From Bacillota bacterium (lineage in GTDB: Bacteria > Bacillota > Clostridia > Lachnospirales > Lachnospiraceae), in NCBI GenBank assembly GCA_023437715.1, contig JAEZFK010000032.1, positions 101,791-165,790 on the forward strand: DNA of 64,000 nucleotides, read 5' to 3'. A program made the translations under genes and the position numbers. Positions 32,371 through 40,594 of the stretch are shown here, piece by piece. Each line of letters begins with the position of its first letter. Position 1 is the first letter of the stretch. Under the pieces are notes generated by a model. It searched no databases, had not been told where the DNA came from, and saw nothing but the letters and a program-made list of their open reading frames with translations.

Positions 32371-33780
32371 CTATTTTTGCCTGTGAGGAAGCCTTCCCCG
32401 GAAAAACCGTTTTTTCAGCTCTGAAATGTGGAAGGGGATCAGGGGATAGATATAGCTTTTTCCGGCAATGGTCTTGTTAAATACAATGGCGCAGATGGAG
32501 AGGAGCACGCCTCCTACAAATCCCCAGAAGTTCAGCAGGGCGGTGGTGAGCAGCATGATCATCCGCATGAATTTAAAGGCATAGCCCAGTTCAAAGCTGG
32601 ACTGGGAATAGTTGGCGATGGTCACAAAGGACATGTAAAGCATGGTCTCGCTGTTGAACCAGCCGGATTTTACGGAGTACTCCCCAAGTACAATACCGGC
32701 GATCACACTTAAGGGAGTGGTCAGCATGCTGGGAGTGTTGACCGCGGCAAGCCGGAGGCCGTCAATGGCAAATTCCAGAATCAGAAGCTGGAAGAGCAGA
32801 GGAACCTGAGGCTCCTCCGACAGGCGGATAAATTGGAGCCAGGAAGGGATGATCTCCGGATTCTGCATGAAAAGCAGCCACATAGGCGTTAAATACAGGG
32901 TCAGAAGGGAGATGATGAACCGGGACAGCCGCAGGTAGGTTCCTGTCACAGGAGGAAAGTAATAGTCATCAGCCTCTTCAATAATATCAAAAACAGAGGA
33001 CGGCAGAATCATGGCAGAGGGAGAGTTGTCCACCAGGATGATGATGTTCCCCTCCAGCAGGGAAGCCGCGGCAGTGTCCGGCCGCTCTGAGTATTTGAAT
33101 TTGGGAAAGGGATTGAACCATTTATGGGGGTAGATACATTCCGCAAGGCTTTCCTGATTCATGGTCAGGGCATCCACTTTCAGCTTGGTGATCCTGTCCT
33201 TGATCATGGCAAGGAGCTTTTCATCCTGCCGCCCCTTAAAGTAGCAGATGGCAATATCCGTATGGGAGCTTTCCCCGGCATTCATGATTTCTATTGTGAG
33301 CTTGGGATCGCGGATTCTGCGGCGGATGAGGGCGGTGTTAAAAACCAGGGTTTCCACAAATCCGTCCCTTGAGCCTCTGAGAACCTTATCCTTTTCCGGT
33401 TCGGAAACACTTCGGGAGGGATAGGAGCGGCAGTCCACCGTCAGGCAGCTGTCGTAGCCGTCAATGAGCAGGCAGGAGATTCCTGTAAGAAGCTGCTTGA
33501 TCATGGTTTCATCGTCTCTTACAAGCCCTACCTGCCCATAGGGAACGTATTTTTTTGAAAATTCATGAGCATCAGGCGGCATGTCCTCTGGTTTTATGGA
33601 TAAAAAGCTCTGCATAAGCTTCTGCCATACGTCATCCTTTGTAAAGCCTTCGATGAAGTAAAGACAGGCCTCCCGGTTTCCAATGGAAATGGTCCGGTAG
33701 ACTAAGTCAAAGTTTCCTGCTTCATCCAGCTTACTGTTTAAATACTTTATGTTATTGGAAAGGCTTTTGGAAAATTCCAT
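32371..33780 (-). CDS. spoVAF: Stage V sporulation protein AF / GerA-family protein
   Basis: A 469-residue spore membrane protein. The N-terminal half is soluble, followed by YSERPDTAAASLLEGNIIILVDNSPSAMILPSSVFD, which matches SpoVAF and GerXA proteins, then at least five membrane segments between residues about 290 and 445. The wording (ERPDTAAASLLEG, NSPSAM) is nearer SpoVAF than the nutrient receptor A subunits, and the protein lacks the long N-terminal extension of some GerA proteins. GerA-type B and C subunits and other spoVA genes are absent nearby, so it is solitary. ATG 33780 follows AGGAG on the minus strand; the frame is open 32 codons further upstream. It supports a spore-forming host. 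Confidence 0.85.
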   Translation of the reverse strand: MEFSKSLSNNIKYLNSKLDEAGNFDLVYRTISIGNREACLYFIEGFTKDDVWQKLMQSFLSIKPEDMPPDAHEFSKKYVPYGQVGLVRDDETMIKQLLTGISCLLIDGYDSCLTVDCRSYPSRSVSEPEKDKVLRGSRDGFVETLVFNTALIRRRIRDPKLTIEIMNAGESSHTDIAICYFKGRQDEKLLAMIKDRITKLKVDALTMNQESLAECIYPHKWFNPFPKFKYSERPDTAAASLLEGNIIILVDNSPSAMILPSSVFDIIEEADDYYFPPVTGTYLRLSRFIISLLTLYLTPMWLLFMQNPEIIPSWLQFIRLSEEPQVPLLFQLLILEFAIDGLRLAAVNTPSMLTTPLSVIAGIVLGEYSVKSGWFNSETMLYMSFVTIANYSQSSFELGYAFKFMRMIMLLTTALLNFWGFVGGVLLSICAIVFNKTIAGKSYIYPLIPFHISELKKRFFRGRLPHRQK

Positions 33781-33857
33781 GGCAATCGTCTCCTTACAAA
33801 TCTTTAAGCCCGGTGAAGCGGGCGGTCTCTGTCCGTAATACCGGGCGATAATAAAGT

Positions 33858-33886
33858 AAGTATGCGCATTTTTCATGAAATTATGT
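33858..33886 (-). promoter_or_regulatory. Possible sporulation (sigmaG/F-like) promoter of spoVAF
   Basis: On the minus strand ACATA (33886-33882), 17 bases, CATACTT (33864-33858) partly fits the sigmaG pattern GNATR-N18-CATNNTA. The match is imperfect. Confidence 0.3.
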
Positions 33887-33995
33887 TTTATAAATTCTGT
33901 ACGTATGACAAGGACTTTTATTTAGAGGTTGTATAAAAAGATATGAGAATGTTCCACTCATCTAAAAAGATTTTTAGTCAAATGTACTAAAAATG

Positions 33996-34024
33996 TTGAC
34001 TTTTTAAGCAAGGGGTGGTATTAT
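33996..34024 (+). promoter_or_regulatory. SigmaA promoter upstream of a structured region
   Basis: TTGACT (33996-34001), 17 bases, TATTAT (34019-34024). Just upstream, TTTTAGT/ACTAAAA (33972-33978/33986-33992) and AGTCAA/TTGACT (33976-33981/33996-34001) are inverted repeats that overlap the -35 and may be an operator. Confidence 0.65.
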
Positions 34025-34030
34025 CGTCCA

Positions 34031-34180
34031 TGTGAGAAGCACAGAAAGATTTCTTAGGTGCATGATTCCGGCATGGGGATGCCGGATGCAAAAACTGAAT
34101 AATGTGACGGTTTCAGATCGTGACAGGGGATTGCCTTCTGTGGGGGAAGGGCAGTCCTCTATTAATTTCAGGATTTAATC
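34031..34180 (+). ncRNA. Candidate structured RNA or long leader before the yitT-like gene
   Basis: The roughly 150 bases after the 33996 promoter hold no gene but several hairpins: TCCGGCAT/ATGCCGGA around GGGG (34067-34086), CTGAA/TTCAG, and GGATTGCC/GGCAGTCC (34128-34135/34150-34157). Since the downstream gene has its own promoter at 34191, the upstream transcript may be a separate small RNA. I recognise no known RNA family. Confidence 0.35.
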
Positions 34181-34190
34181 GTGAAAAGTC

Positions 34191-34219
34191 TTGATATAAG
34201 ACAAGGTTTTACATATAAT
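34191..34219 (+). promoter_or_regulatory. Proximal promoter of the yitT-like gene
   Basis: TTGATA (34191-34196), 17 bases, TATAAT (34214-34219). The start site near 34226 would leave a leader of about 20 bases before ATG 34245. Confidence 0.8.
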
Positions 34220-34244
34220 ATCAGGGAACGATGAGGAGGACTTT

Positions 34245-35117
34245 ATGTGGAAAAGATTAAGGAGAGATAAGCGGGTCCGCAATGTCATGACGGCAATGGC
34301 GGTGATTGTATCCGCACTTATACAGACTTTTGTAATACAGGCATTTATTAAGCCCGCAGGTCTTCTGTCAGGAGGCTTTACGGGAATTGCGATTTTGGTT
34401 GACCGGGTGACATCCCTGTATGGGTTTTCCTTTCCCACCTCTTTGGGAATGGTTGTTTTAAATATTCCGGTTGCCTGGGCCTGCAGCAAAAGCATCAGCA
34501 AACGGTTCACGTTCTTTTCCCTGATGCAGGTTTTTTTGTGCAGCGCATTTTTAAGGATATTTGATTTCGCCCCTGTATTCGATGACAGAATTTTAAACGT
34601 AATTTACGGAGGGGTCCTCTATGGCTTTGGAATTGTCCTGGCGCTTCGGGGCAATGCTTCCAGCGGGGGAACTGATTTTATCGCCCTTTATGTATCCAAT
34701 AAAACGGGCAATTCCATCTGGTCCCAGGTTTTTGTGGGAAATGTGATTCTGCTTTGTATTTTCGGAACGATTTTCGGCTGGGATTATGCAGGATACTCCA
34801 TCTTGTTCCAGTTTATAGGGACAAAGGTCATCTCCACCTTTCATCACAGGTATGAGAGAGTCACCCTTCAGATCACCACGGCCAAGGGGCCGAAGCTTGC
34901 GGAAAAATACGTGGAAGCTTTCCGCCACGGCATCTCCTGCGTGGACGCCATAGGAGGCTACAGCAAGAAGCAGATGTATCTGCTTCATACCGTAGTATCC
35001 TCCTATGAGGTGGCCGATATTATAGCCCTGCTCCGCGAGGTGGATGAGCATGTGATCGTGAATACCTTAAGGACCCAGCAGTTTTACGGAACCTTTTACA
35101 GGCCTCCCATGGAATGA
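34245..35117 (+). CDS. YitT family membrane protein
   Basis: A 290-residue protein with an N-terminal membrane domain of five or six segments (residues about 15-190) and a C-terminal soluble DUF2179 domain (about residues 205-285, GISCVDAIGGYSKKQMYLLHTVVSSYEVADI). Conserved YitT features include IKPAGLLSGGFTGIAILVD and GNASSGGTDFIALY. The family is widespread in Firmicutes; its transport substrate is not established. Ribosome site GAGGAGG. The 3' end overlaps the convergent MATE gene by 22 bases. Confidence 0.93.
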   Translation: MWKRLRRDKRVRNVMTAMAVIVSALIQTFVIQAFIKPAGLLSGGFTGIAILVDRVTSLYGFSFPTSLGMVVLNIPVAWACSKSISKRFTFFSLMQVFLCSAFLRIFDFAPVFDDRILNVIYGGVLYGFGIVLALRGNASSGGTDFIALYVSNKTGNSIWSQVFVGNVILLCIFGTIFGWDYAGYSILFQFIGTKVISTFHHRYERVTLQITTAKGPKLAEKYVEAFRHGISCVDAIGGYSKKQMYLLHTVVSSYEVADIIALLREVDEHVIVNTLRTQQFYGTFYRPPME

Positions 35118-36481
35118 TTCCCATGTCTTGGAATCCGCCGCCGCTTAAGCTTGCCGAACCAGTTGAAATATATGAAGAACAGCAGGGAGGTGGTGGACCA
35201 GGTCAGGGGATAGCTGAAAATTACGGTTTCAATGGTTGGCTTAAGAGGAACCGCCACAAAAATCCAGACCACCCGGAGGGCGCAGACGCCCAGGCTGATC
35301 AGCAGCATGGGGATCCAGCAGTCGCCTGCTCCCCGGAGGGAGCCGGAGTAAATCTCGATGAGGACATAGGTAAAGAAGGTGGGAACCAGGTAGCGGAGTA
35401 TTTCCGCTCCCTTTTGGATCACCGCCTCATCGGTAGTGAACAGCAAGTAAACGTGATTTCCAAAGGTGTAAAGGAAGGTGCTTAAAAGGGCGGTGGCTGC
35501 AAAGCTCATGACCAGACAGACCCGGATTCCCTTATAGATCCTGTCCCTTTTCCCTGCGCCGTAATTCTGTCCCACAAAGGTTGTAATGGAAATACCGAAA
35601 GCGCTGATGATCATCCAGAATACACTGTCTATCTTTCCATAGGCTGTCCATGCGGCAATGGTGTCTGTTCCCAGGGTATTGACGCTGGTCTGGATGATGA
35701 TGTTGGAAACGGAATACATAACGGACTGAAGTCCGGCGGGAAATCCGATCCTTATGATGCGCTTCAGCATGTCCCGGTCAATGCGCACCGCTTTTAAGGA
35801 CAGGTGGCAGGCGCCCTTGGTCCTGATTAGAATCAGGACCACTAAAACGGCGCTGAGAAGCTGGGAAGTGATGGTGGCAAGGGCAGCTCCCGCAACGCCC
35901 ATATGCCAGTAGACCACGAATATAATATCCAGGATAATATTGGTAAAGCAGCTTGCGATCAAAAAATAAAGGGGGCGCTTGGAATCTCCGATGGCCCTTA
36001 AGATACCCGCTCCCATGTTGTAAATAAGGTTAGGGATGACTCCGATGAAATAAACCCGCATGAACAGCACCGCGTAGTGGAGAATATCATCAGGCGTTCC
36101 CATGGCCTTTAAAGCAAAAGGAGCTGCCGGAATGCAGACGGCCATTATGACTGCGCCGCACACAATGGAAAAGGCGATGGCAGTATGAACCGCCTTGCTC
36201 ACCTGTTCCTCCTGGCCCGCCCCGTAAAACTGGGAAATAATGACTCCGGCGCCGGAAGAAAGCCCTATGAAGAAACCGATCAACAGATTGATCAGGGGAC
36301 CTGTAGGGCCTCCTACGGCTGCCAGCGCCTCCTTTCCCACAAACCGTCCCACAACAATGGCATCGGTGGTGTTATAAAGCTGCTGAAAAAAAGTCCCGAA
36401 TAAAATGGGAAAGAAAAACAGAAGAAGCTGTTTCCATATCACTCCCTCTGTAATCTGATTCTGCTTAGGTGCCTCGCTCAT
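35096..36481 (-). CDS. MATE family efflux transporter
   Basis: A 461-residue inner-membrane exporter with twelve predicted membrane segments, coupling drug or metabolite export to Na+ or H+ entry. N-terminal features typical of the DinF/NorM-like group are FPILFGTFFQQLYNTTDAIVVGRFVGKEALAAVGG and SSGAGVIISQFYGAG; the second half starts near GFPAGLQSVMYSVSNIIIQ, reflecting the internal repeat of the family. The substrate cannot be predicted. The last 22 bases overlap the convergent yitT-like gene. Confidence 0.95.
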   Translation of the reverse strand: MSEAPKQNQITEGVIWKQLLLFFFPILFGTFFQQLYNTTDAIVVGRFVGKEALAAVGGPTGPLINLLIGFFIGLSSGAGVIISQFYGAGQEEQVSKAVHTAIAFSIVCGAVIMAVCIPAAPFALKAMGTPDDILHYAVLFMRVYFIGVIPNLIYNMGAGILRAIGDSKRPLYFLIASCFTNIILDIIFVVYWHMGVAGAALATITSQLLSAVLVVLILIRTKGACHLSLKAVRIDRDMLKRIIRIGFPAGLQSVMYSVSNIIIQTSVNTLGTDTIAAWTAYGKIDSVFWMIISAFGISITTFVGQNYGAGKRDRIYKGIRVCLVMSFAATALLSTFLYTFGNHVYLLFTTDEAVIQKGAEILRYLVPTFFTYVLIEIYSGSLRGAGDCWIPMLLISLGVCALRVVWIFVAVPLKPTIETVIFSYPLTWSTTSLLFFIYFNWFGKLKRRRIPRHGNHSMGGL

Positions 36482-36558
36482 ATCCGTTTCCTCGTTTATG
36501 TAATTATGTATTTTCTTCTCCCATTATACAGTCTAATCGGAAAAATACAACCCCTGTT

Positions 36559-36999
36559 TTATTCGGTTATCTGCGCCTTTGAAATGGCCTGGTCTACGGC
36601 CTTTAAAAGCACGCCCGAGGTATAGCGTGTCTCGGATGGATAGGAGATGTTTTTGGTCGACTGGTTCTTGATAATCTGCTCTGACAGGTTATCCATGGCC
36701 GGCTGCATCAGGGGATACATGGTGGTAACAGCCTCGCTTAAGGGAACCAGGGTAACGGAAGTGATTTTCTTTGAGTCGACCGATACCTCTACGTTAATAT
36801 CCTGGCTGTTCAGCGTAATGACAGAGGAATAAACTCCCGGAACGTAGCGCACCGGATCGCCGGAAGTGGGAACAACATCTTTCTTCGGGCGGAACATGAC
36901 TAAAAACAAGGTAATGAGCAGGATTCCAAGGCCGATGAAGATTGCGGTATAGATAATTTCTTTCATTCGTAAGACTACAATTTTTGTTTTGGAGCTCAT
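36559..36999 (-). CDS. Membrane-anchored FMN_bind-like protein
   Basis: A 146-residue protein with one N-terminal membrane segment (about residues 14-34) and an exported domain. The pattern VPGVYSSVITLNSQDINVEVSVDSKKITSVTLV, then QIIKNQSTKNISYPSETRYTSGVLLKAVDQAI, fits the FMN_bind domain of RnfG/NqrC and related proteins, where a Thr in the S-x-T-x-TS region takes covalent FMN. Here the motif reads SETRYTS, so flavin attachment is possible but unproven. ATG 36999, with AGGG upstream, is chosen; ATG 36966 lacks a ribosome site. It is divergent from addB. Confidence 0.75.
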   Translation of the reverse strand: MSSKTKIVVLRMKEIIYTAIFIGLGILLITLFLVMFRPKKDVVPTSGDPVRYVPGVYSSVITLNSQDINVEVSVDSKKITSVTLVPLSEAVTTMYPLMQPAMDNLSEQIIKNQSTKNISYPSETRYTSGVLLKAVDQAISKAQITE

Positions 37000-37069
37000 A
37001 AAAAAAGCCCTCCGTACAGTTTTGTTATAATGTATGAAAGGGCTGTGAGGTTTCATGCCTAAGATTTCA

Positions 37070-37098
37070 TTGTTGGCGGTGGAAATCTATGCTAAGAT
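37070..37098 (+). promoter_or_regulatory. Promoter of addB-addA
   Basis: TTGTTG (37070-37075), 17 bases, TAAGAT (37093-37098) with TG in the extended -10 position. Confidence 0.6.
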
Positions 37099-37143
37099 GA
37101 TAAAAAAGGGATAGACAATAAAGAGGAAAGGAGATAAAAGGCT

Positions 37144-40100
37144 ATGTCTCTTCAACTGATATTAGGCGGCTCCGGCTCAGGAAAGACCTGCCGCCTTTAT
37201 ACGGAACTGATTGAACAGTCCATGGAGCAGCCGGATGCCCGGTATATTGCCATTGTGCCGGAACAGTTTACCATGCAGACCCAGAAGGAAATCGTTTCTC
37301 TTCATCCCAGCCACGGGGTCATGAACATTGATATTGTGAGCTTTAAACGCCTTGCTTACCGGGTATTTGAAGAGCTTGCCATTTCAAATCCCCAGGTTCT
37401 TGACGATATGGGAAAGTCCATGGTGCTGCGGAAGGTGGCTGCCAATAAGAAAAAGGATTTAATCCTTTATAAGGACCATCTGTCAAAATCAGGCTTTATC
37501 TCCCAGTTAAAATCCATGCTGTCGGAGCTTTATCAGTACGGCATATCTCCGGAGATGCTGAACCAGCGGATCGCGGATGCGGAAAGTCCCATGCTCCGCC
37601 AGAAGCTTTCCGATATCTCCGTCATTTACCAGGGTTTTAAGGAGTACATTCAGGATAAATATATTACCACAGAGGAGATTTTAGATGTTCTGTGCAAGGT
37701 CCTGCCCCGGTCGGAGCTGATTAAAAACAGTGTGATCACCCTTGACGGTTACACAGGCTTTACTCCTGTCCAGTACCGTCTTTTAGAGCTGTTTCTCCGT
37801 TACAGCAAACGGGTTATGGTCACCGTGACCATAGACATTACCGAAAATTTAAAGAGAAAATCAGGAGTTCAGGAGCTGTTTTACATGAGCCGTCAGATGA
37901 TCTGGAAGCTGGACGAGCTGGCAAAAAGCACGGGGGCGGGAAAAGAAGAGGATGTCTTTCTTGCCGGCCATCCGGCTGTCCGCTACTTAAAGGAGGCCAG
38001 GGAGGAAAGCCCGAAAGGGGAATGCTGCGGGGAAAATGCCCTGGATTTTCTGGAGCAGAACCTATACCGCTATAAGGGAAAGGTCTGCCGGCAGGTTCCC
38101 GGCTCCATACGCCTTGTAAAGGCCTTAAATCCAAAGGAGGAAATTGCCTTTGTGATCCGCTCCATGGAGGAGGAGATCCGGCAGCAGGGACTCCGTTACC
38201 GGGATATGGCTGTCATTACCGGGGATATCGGAAGCTATTCCAATGAGATTATCCATCAGTTCCGGCTTAACGGGATACCTTTTTTTCTGGACGATAAAAA
38301 AAGCATTTTAAAAAATCCCATGGTGGAGCTGATCCGCGGAGCTATAGAGATTCTTCAAAAAGATTTTTCCTACGAATCCGTGTTCCGCTATTTGAGAACC
38401 GGTCTCATTACAGCCAAAGAGGATGAGGAGAAAATTGACCGGATGGAAAATTATGTCCTCGCCATGGGAATCCGGGGATTTAAAAAGTGGGACCGCCCCT
38501 GGGAGGGCTGGTACCGGGGAGGGAAAGAGCTGAACCTGGAGGAATTAAACGGGTTTAAGGAAGAGATCATGGCTCCTCTAAGGCGTTTAAGAGAGGCATT
38601 TGGCAAAGAGGATTCCACCGTGGCCTCCATGACGGAGGCGGCGGCTTCCTTTCTTATGGAAATGGGAATCGAAGAGAAGCTGCTGGCCTGTGAGGAGAAG
38701 TTCCGGGAAATGGGGGAATTCACCCTTGCCATGGAATACAGCCAGGTCTACGGCCTGGTCATGGACTTATTTGACCGTCTGGCCGGGCTTTTGGGGACAG
38801 AGCACGTAAGCCGCAGGGAGTATGGGGAAATTCTGGATGCGGGCTTTTCGGAAATCCAGGTGGGGCTGATTCCGGCCACTGTGGACCGGGTGGTGGTAGG
38901 CGATATTACCAGAACCAGGCTGGACCACATTAAGGTTTTGTTTTTTGTCGGGGTCAATGACGGAATCGTGCCGGTGAAAAAGGAAAAGAGCAGCCTGTTT
39001 ACGGACCGGGAAAGGGAATACTTAGGAAGCCGTGACATGGAGCTGGCTCCCACCGCCAGGGAGGAAGGGCTCAGGCAGAGGTTTTACTTATACCTGGCGT
39101 TGACAAAGCCGGAGAGAAAGCTGGTTTTGTCCTATGGAGCTATGGACGGCAGCGGCAAAAGCCTGCGCCCGTCCACCCTGGTGGGAGAGCTAAAAAGGCT
39201 GTTCCCCGGCCTTTCGGAAACTTCCCCCTCAAGGCTTGTAGTTCCATTATCCATGAGGGAAGCCAAGGACCGTCTGGCAGACGGGCTGAGAGATTACGGG
39301 AAAAATGGGGAAGACGGAAGATTTCTGGAGCTTTTGAAGGCCTTTCTTTCCTCTGAGGATCATAAGACGGAGGGAAAAAGGCTGACAGAGGCTGCTTTCT
39401 ATGCTTATGAGAAAAGGGGAATCGGAAAAGCGGCTGCCAGGGCGCTTTACGGCTCCGTCATCAGCGGAAGCGTCACAAGAATGGAGCAGTACGCCTCCTG
39501 CGCCTATGCCCATTTCTTAAATTATGGCCTGGAGCTTATGGAACGGCAGGAATACGAGCTGGCGGCCATGGATGTGGGAAACTTATTTCATGATTCCATT
39601 GACCTGTGGTTTCAGCGGATGAAAGAAGAGGGGCGGGATTTCCGAACCCTCAGTCCCGAGGAGCGAAAGTCTCTGGTTCATGAATGCGTGACCCATGTGA
39701 CGGAGGAATACGGCAATACTATTTTAAAAAGCTCTGCCAGGTACGCATATCTGGCGGGCAAGGTGGAGCGGATTACGGACCGGACCGTATGGGCTCTTTC
39801 CGAGCAGCTGAAAAAGGGGGATTTTACTCCGGTTGGATTTGAGGTTTCCTTTTCCGCCGCCGACCAGCTAAAGGCCATGCGGATTCCCCTGTCAAAGGAG
39901 GAAGCCCTTCATTTAAGGGGCAGGATCGACCGCCTGGACTTATGCGAGGATGAGGAAGCTGTTTATGTGAAGATCATTGATTATAAGTCGGGAACCACTG
40001 CCTTTGACTTATCTGCCTTATATTACGGCCTTCAGCTTCAGCTTGTGGTCTATATGGATGCGGCCCTGGAGATGGAGGAGAGGAAAAGTCCCGGAAAGCC

Positions 40101-40593
40101 TGTGGTTCCTGCCGGCATCTTTTACTACAATATCGACGATCCTGTCATTGACCGGGATGGGGAGATGACGGAGGAGGATATTAACGGGAAGATGTTAAAG
40201 CAGCTTCGGATGAACGGCCTGGTCAACAGCGATTTAAATGCCATTTCCCACCTGGATCATGAGATTGAAACAGAATCCGACGTAATTCCGGTGGCAATGA
40301 AGAATGGGATCATACAGGAGGCAAGGTCCTCGGTGGCAGGAGGAAACCATTTTTCCTCCTTACGGCAGTTTGTGCGGGAAAAGCTGAAGTCTGAGGGGAG
40401 AGAAATTCTGGATGGCGTGATTGACGTAAATCCCTATAAGCAGGGAAACAGAAGCGCCTGCGATTACTGCCCCTACCATTCGGTCTGCGGATTCGACCTA
40501 AAGACGTCCGGATACGGCTTCCGGAAATTCAAGACTTTAAAATCCGAGGAAATATGGCCGGCTATCCAGGGAGAAGAGGAGGAAGGAGAGTAA
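37144..40593 (+). CDS. addB: ATP-dependent helicase/nuclease subunit AddB
   Basis: A 1149-residue subunit of the AddAB double-strand-break repair complex. It has Walker A GGSGSGKT (residues 8-15), a degenerate helicase core, and a C-terminal nuclease domain with KIIDYKSG (Asp946, Lys948). Four cysteines (786, 1106, 1109, 1115) have the spacing of the iron-sulfur cluster known in Bacillus AddB. Both the nuclease and the cluster look intact. It starts after a moderate promoter with AAAGGAG as ribosome site, and addA follows after one base. Confidence 0.97.
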   Translation: MSLQLILGGSGSGKTCRLYTELIEQSMEQPDARYIAIVPEQFTMQTQKEIVSLHPSHGVMNIDIVSFKRLAYRVFEELAISNPQVLDDMGKSMVLRKVAANKKKDLILYKDHLSKSGFISQLKSMLSELYQYGISPEMLNQRIADAESPMLRQKLSDISVIYQGFKEYIQDKYITTEEILDVLCKVLPRSELIKNSVITLDGYTGFTPVQYRLLELFLRYSKRVMVTVTIDITENLKRKSGVQELFYMSRQMIWKLDELAKSTGAGKEEDVFLAGHPAVRYLKEAREESPKGECCGENALDFLEQNLYRYKGKVCRQVPGSIRLVKALNPKEEIAFVIRSMEEEIRQQGLRYRDMAVITGDIGSYSNEIIHQFRLNGIPFFLDDKKSILKNPMVELIRGAIEILQKDFSYESVFRYLRTGLITAKEDEEKIDRMENYVLAMGIRGFKKWDRPWEGWYRGGKELNLEELNGFKEEIMAPLRRLREAFGKEDSTVASMTEAAASFLMEMGIEEKLLACEEKFREMGEFTLAMEYSQVYGLVMDLFDRLAGLLGTEHVSRREYGEILDAGFSEIQVGLIPATVDRVVVGDITRTRLDHIKVLFFVGVNDGIVPVKKEKSSLFTDREREYLGSRDMELAPTAREEGLRQRFYLYLALTKPERKLVLSYGAMDGSGKSLRPSTLVGELKRLFPGLSETSPSRLVVPLSMREAKDRLADGLRDYGKNGEDGRFLELLKAFLSSEDHKTEGKRLTEAAFYAYEKRGIGKAAARALYGSVISGSVTRMEQYASCAYAHFLNYGLELMERQEYELAAMDVGNLFHDSIDLWFQRMKEEGRDFRTLSPEERKSLVHECVTHVTEEYGNTILKSSARYAYLAGKVERITDRTVWALSEQLKKGDFTPVGFEVSFSAADQLKAMRIPLSKEEALHLRGRIDRLDLCEDEEAVYVKIIDYKSGTTAFDLSALYYGLQLQLVVYMDAALEMEERKSPGKPVVPAGIFYYNIDDPVIDRDGEMTEEDINGKMLKQLRMNGLVNSDLNAISHLDHEIETESDVIPVAMKNGIIQEARSSVAGGNHFSSLRQFVREKLKSEGREILDGVIDVNPYKQGNRSACDYCPYHSVCGFDLKTSGYGFRKFKTLKSEEIWPAIQGEEEEGE

Positions 40594-40594
40594 A

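Noticed and set aside
34031..34180. Assignment of the structured region to a known RNA (6S, SRP, common riboswitches)
   Set aside because: I could not match the conserved cores of these families, so only a generic candidate is reported.
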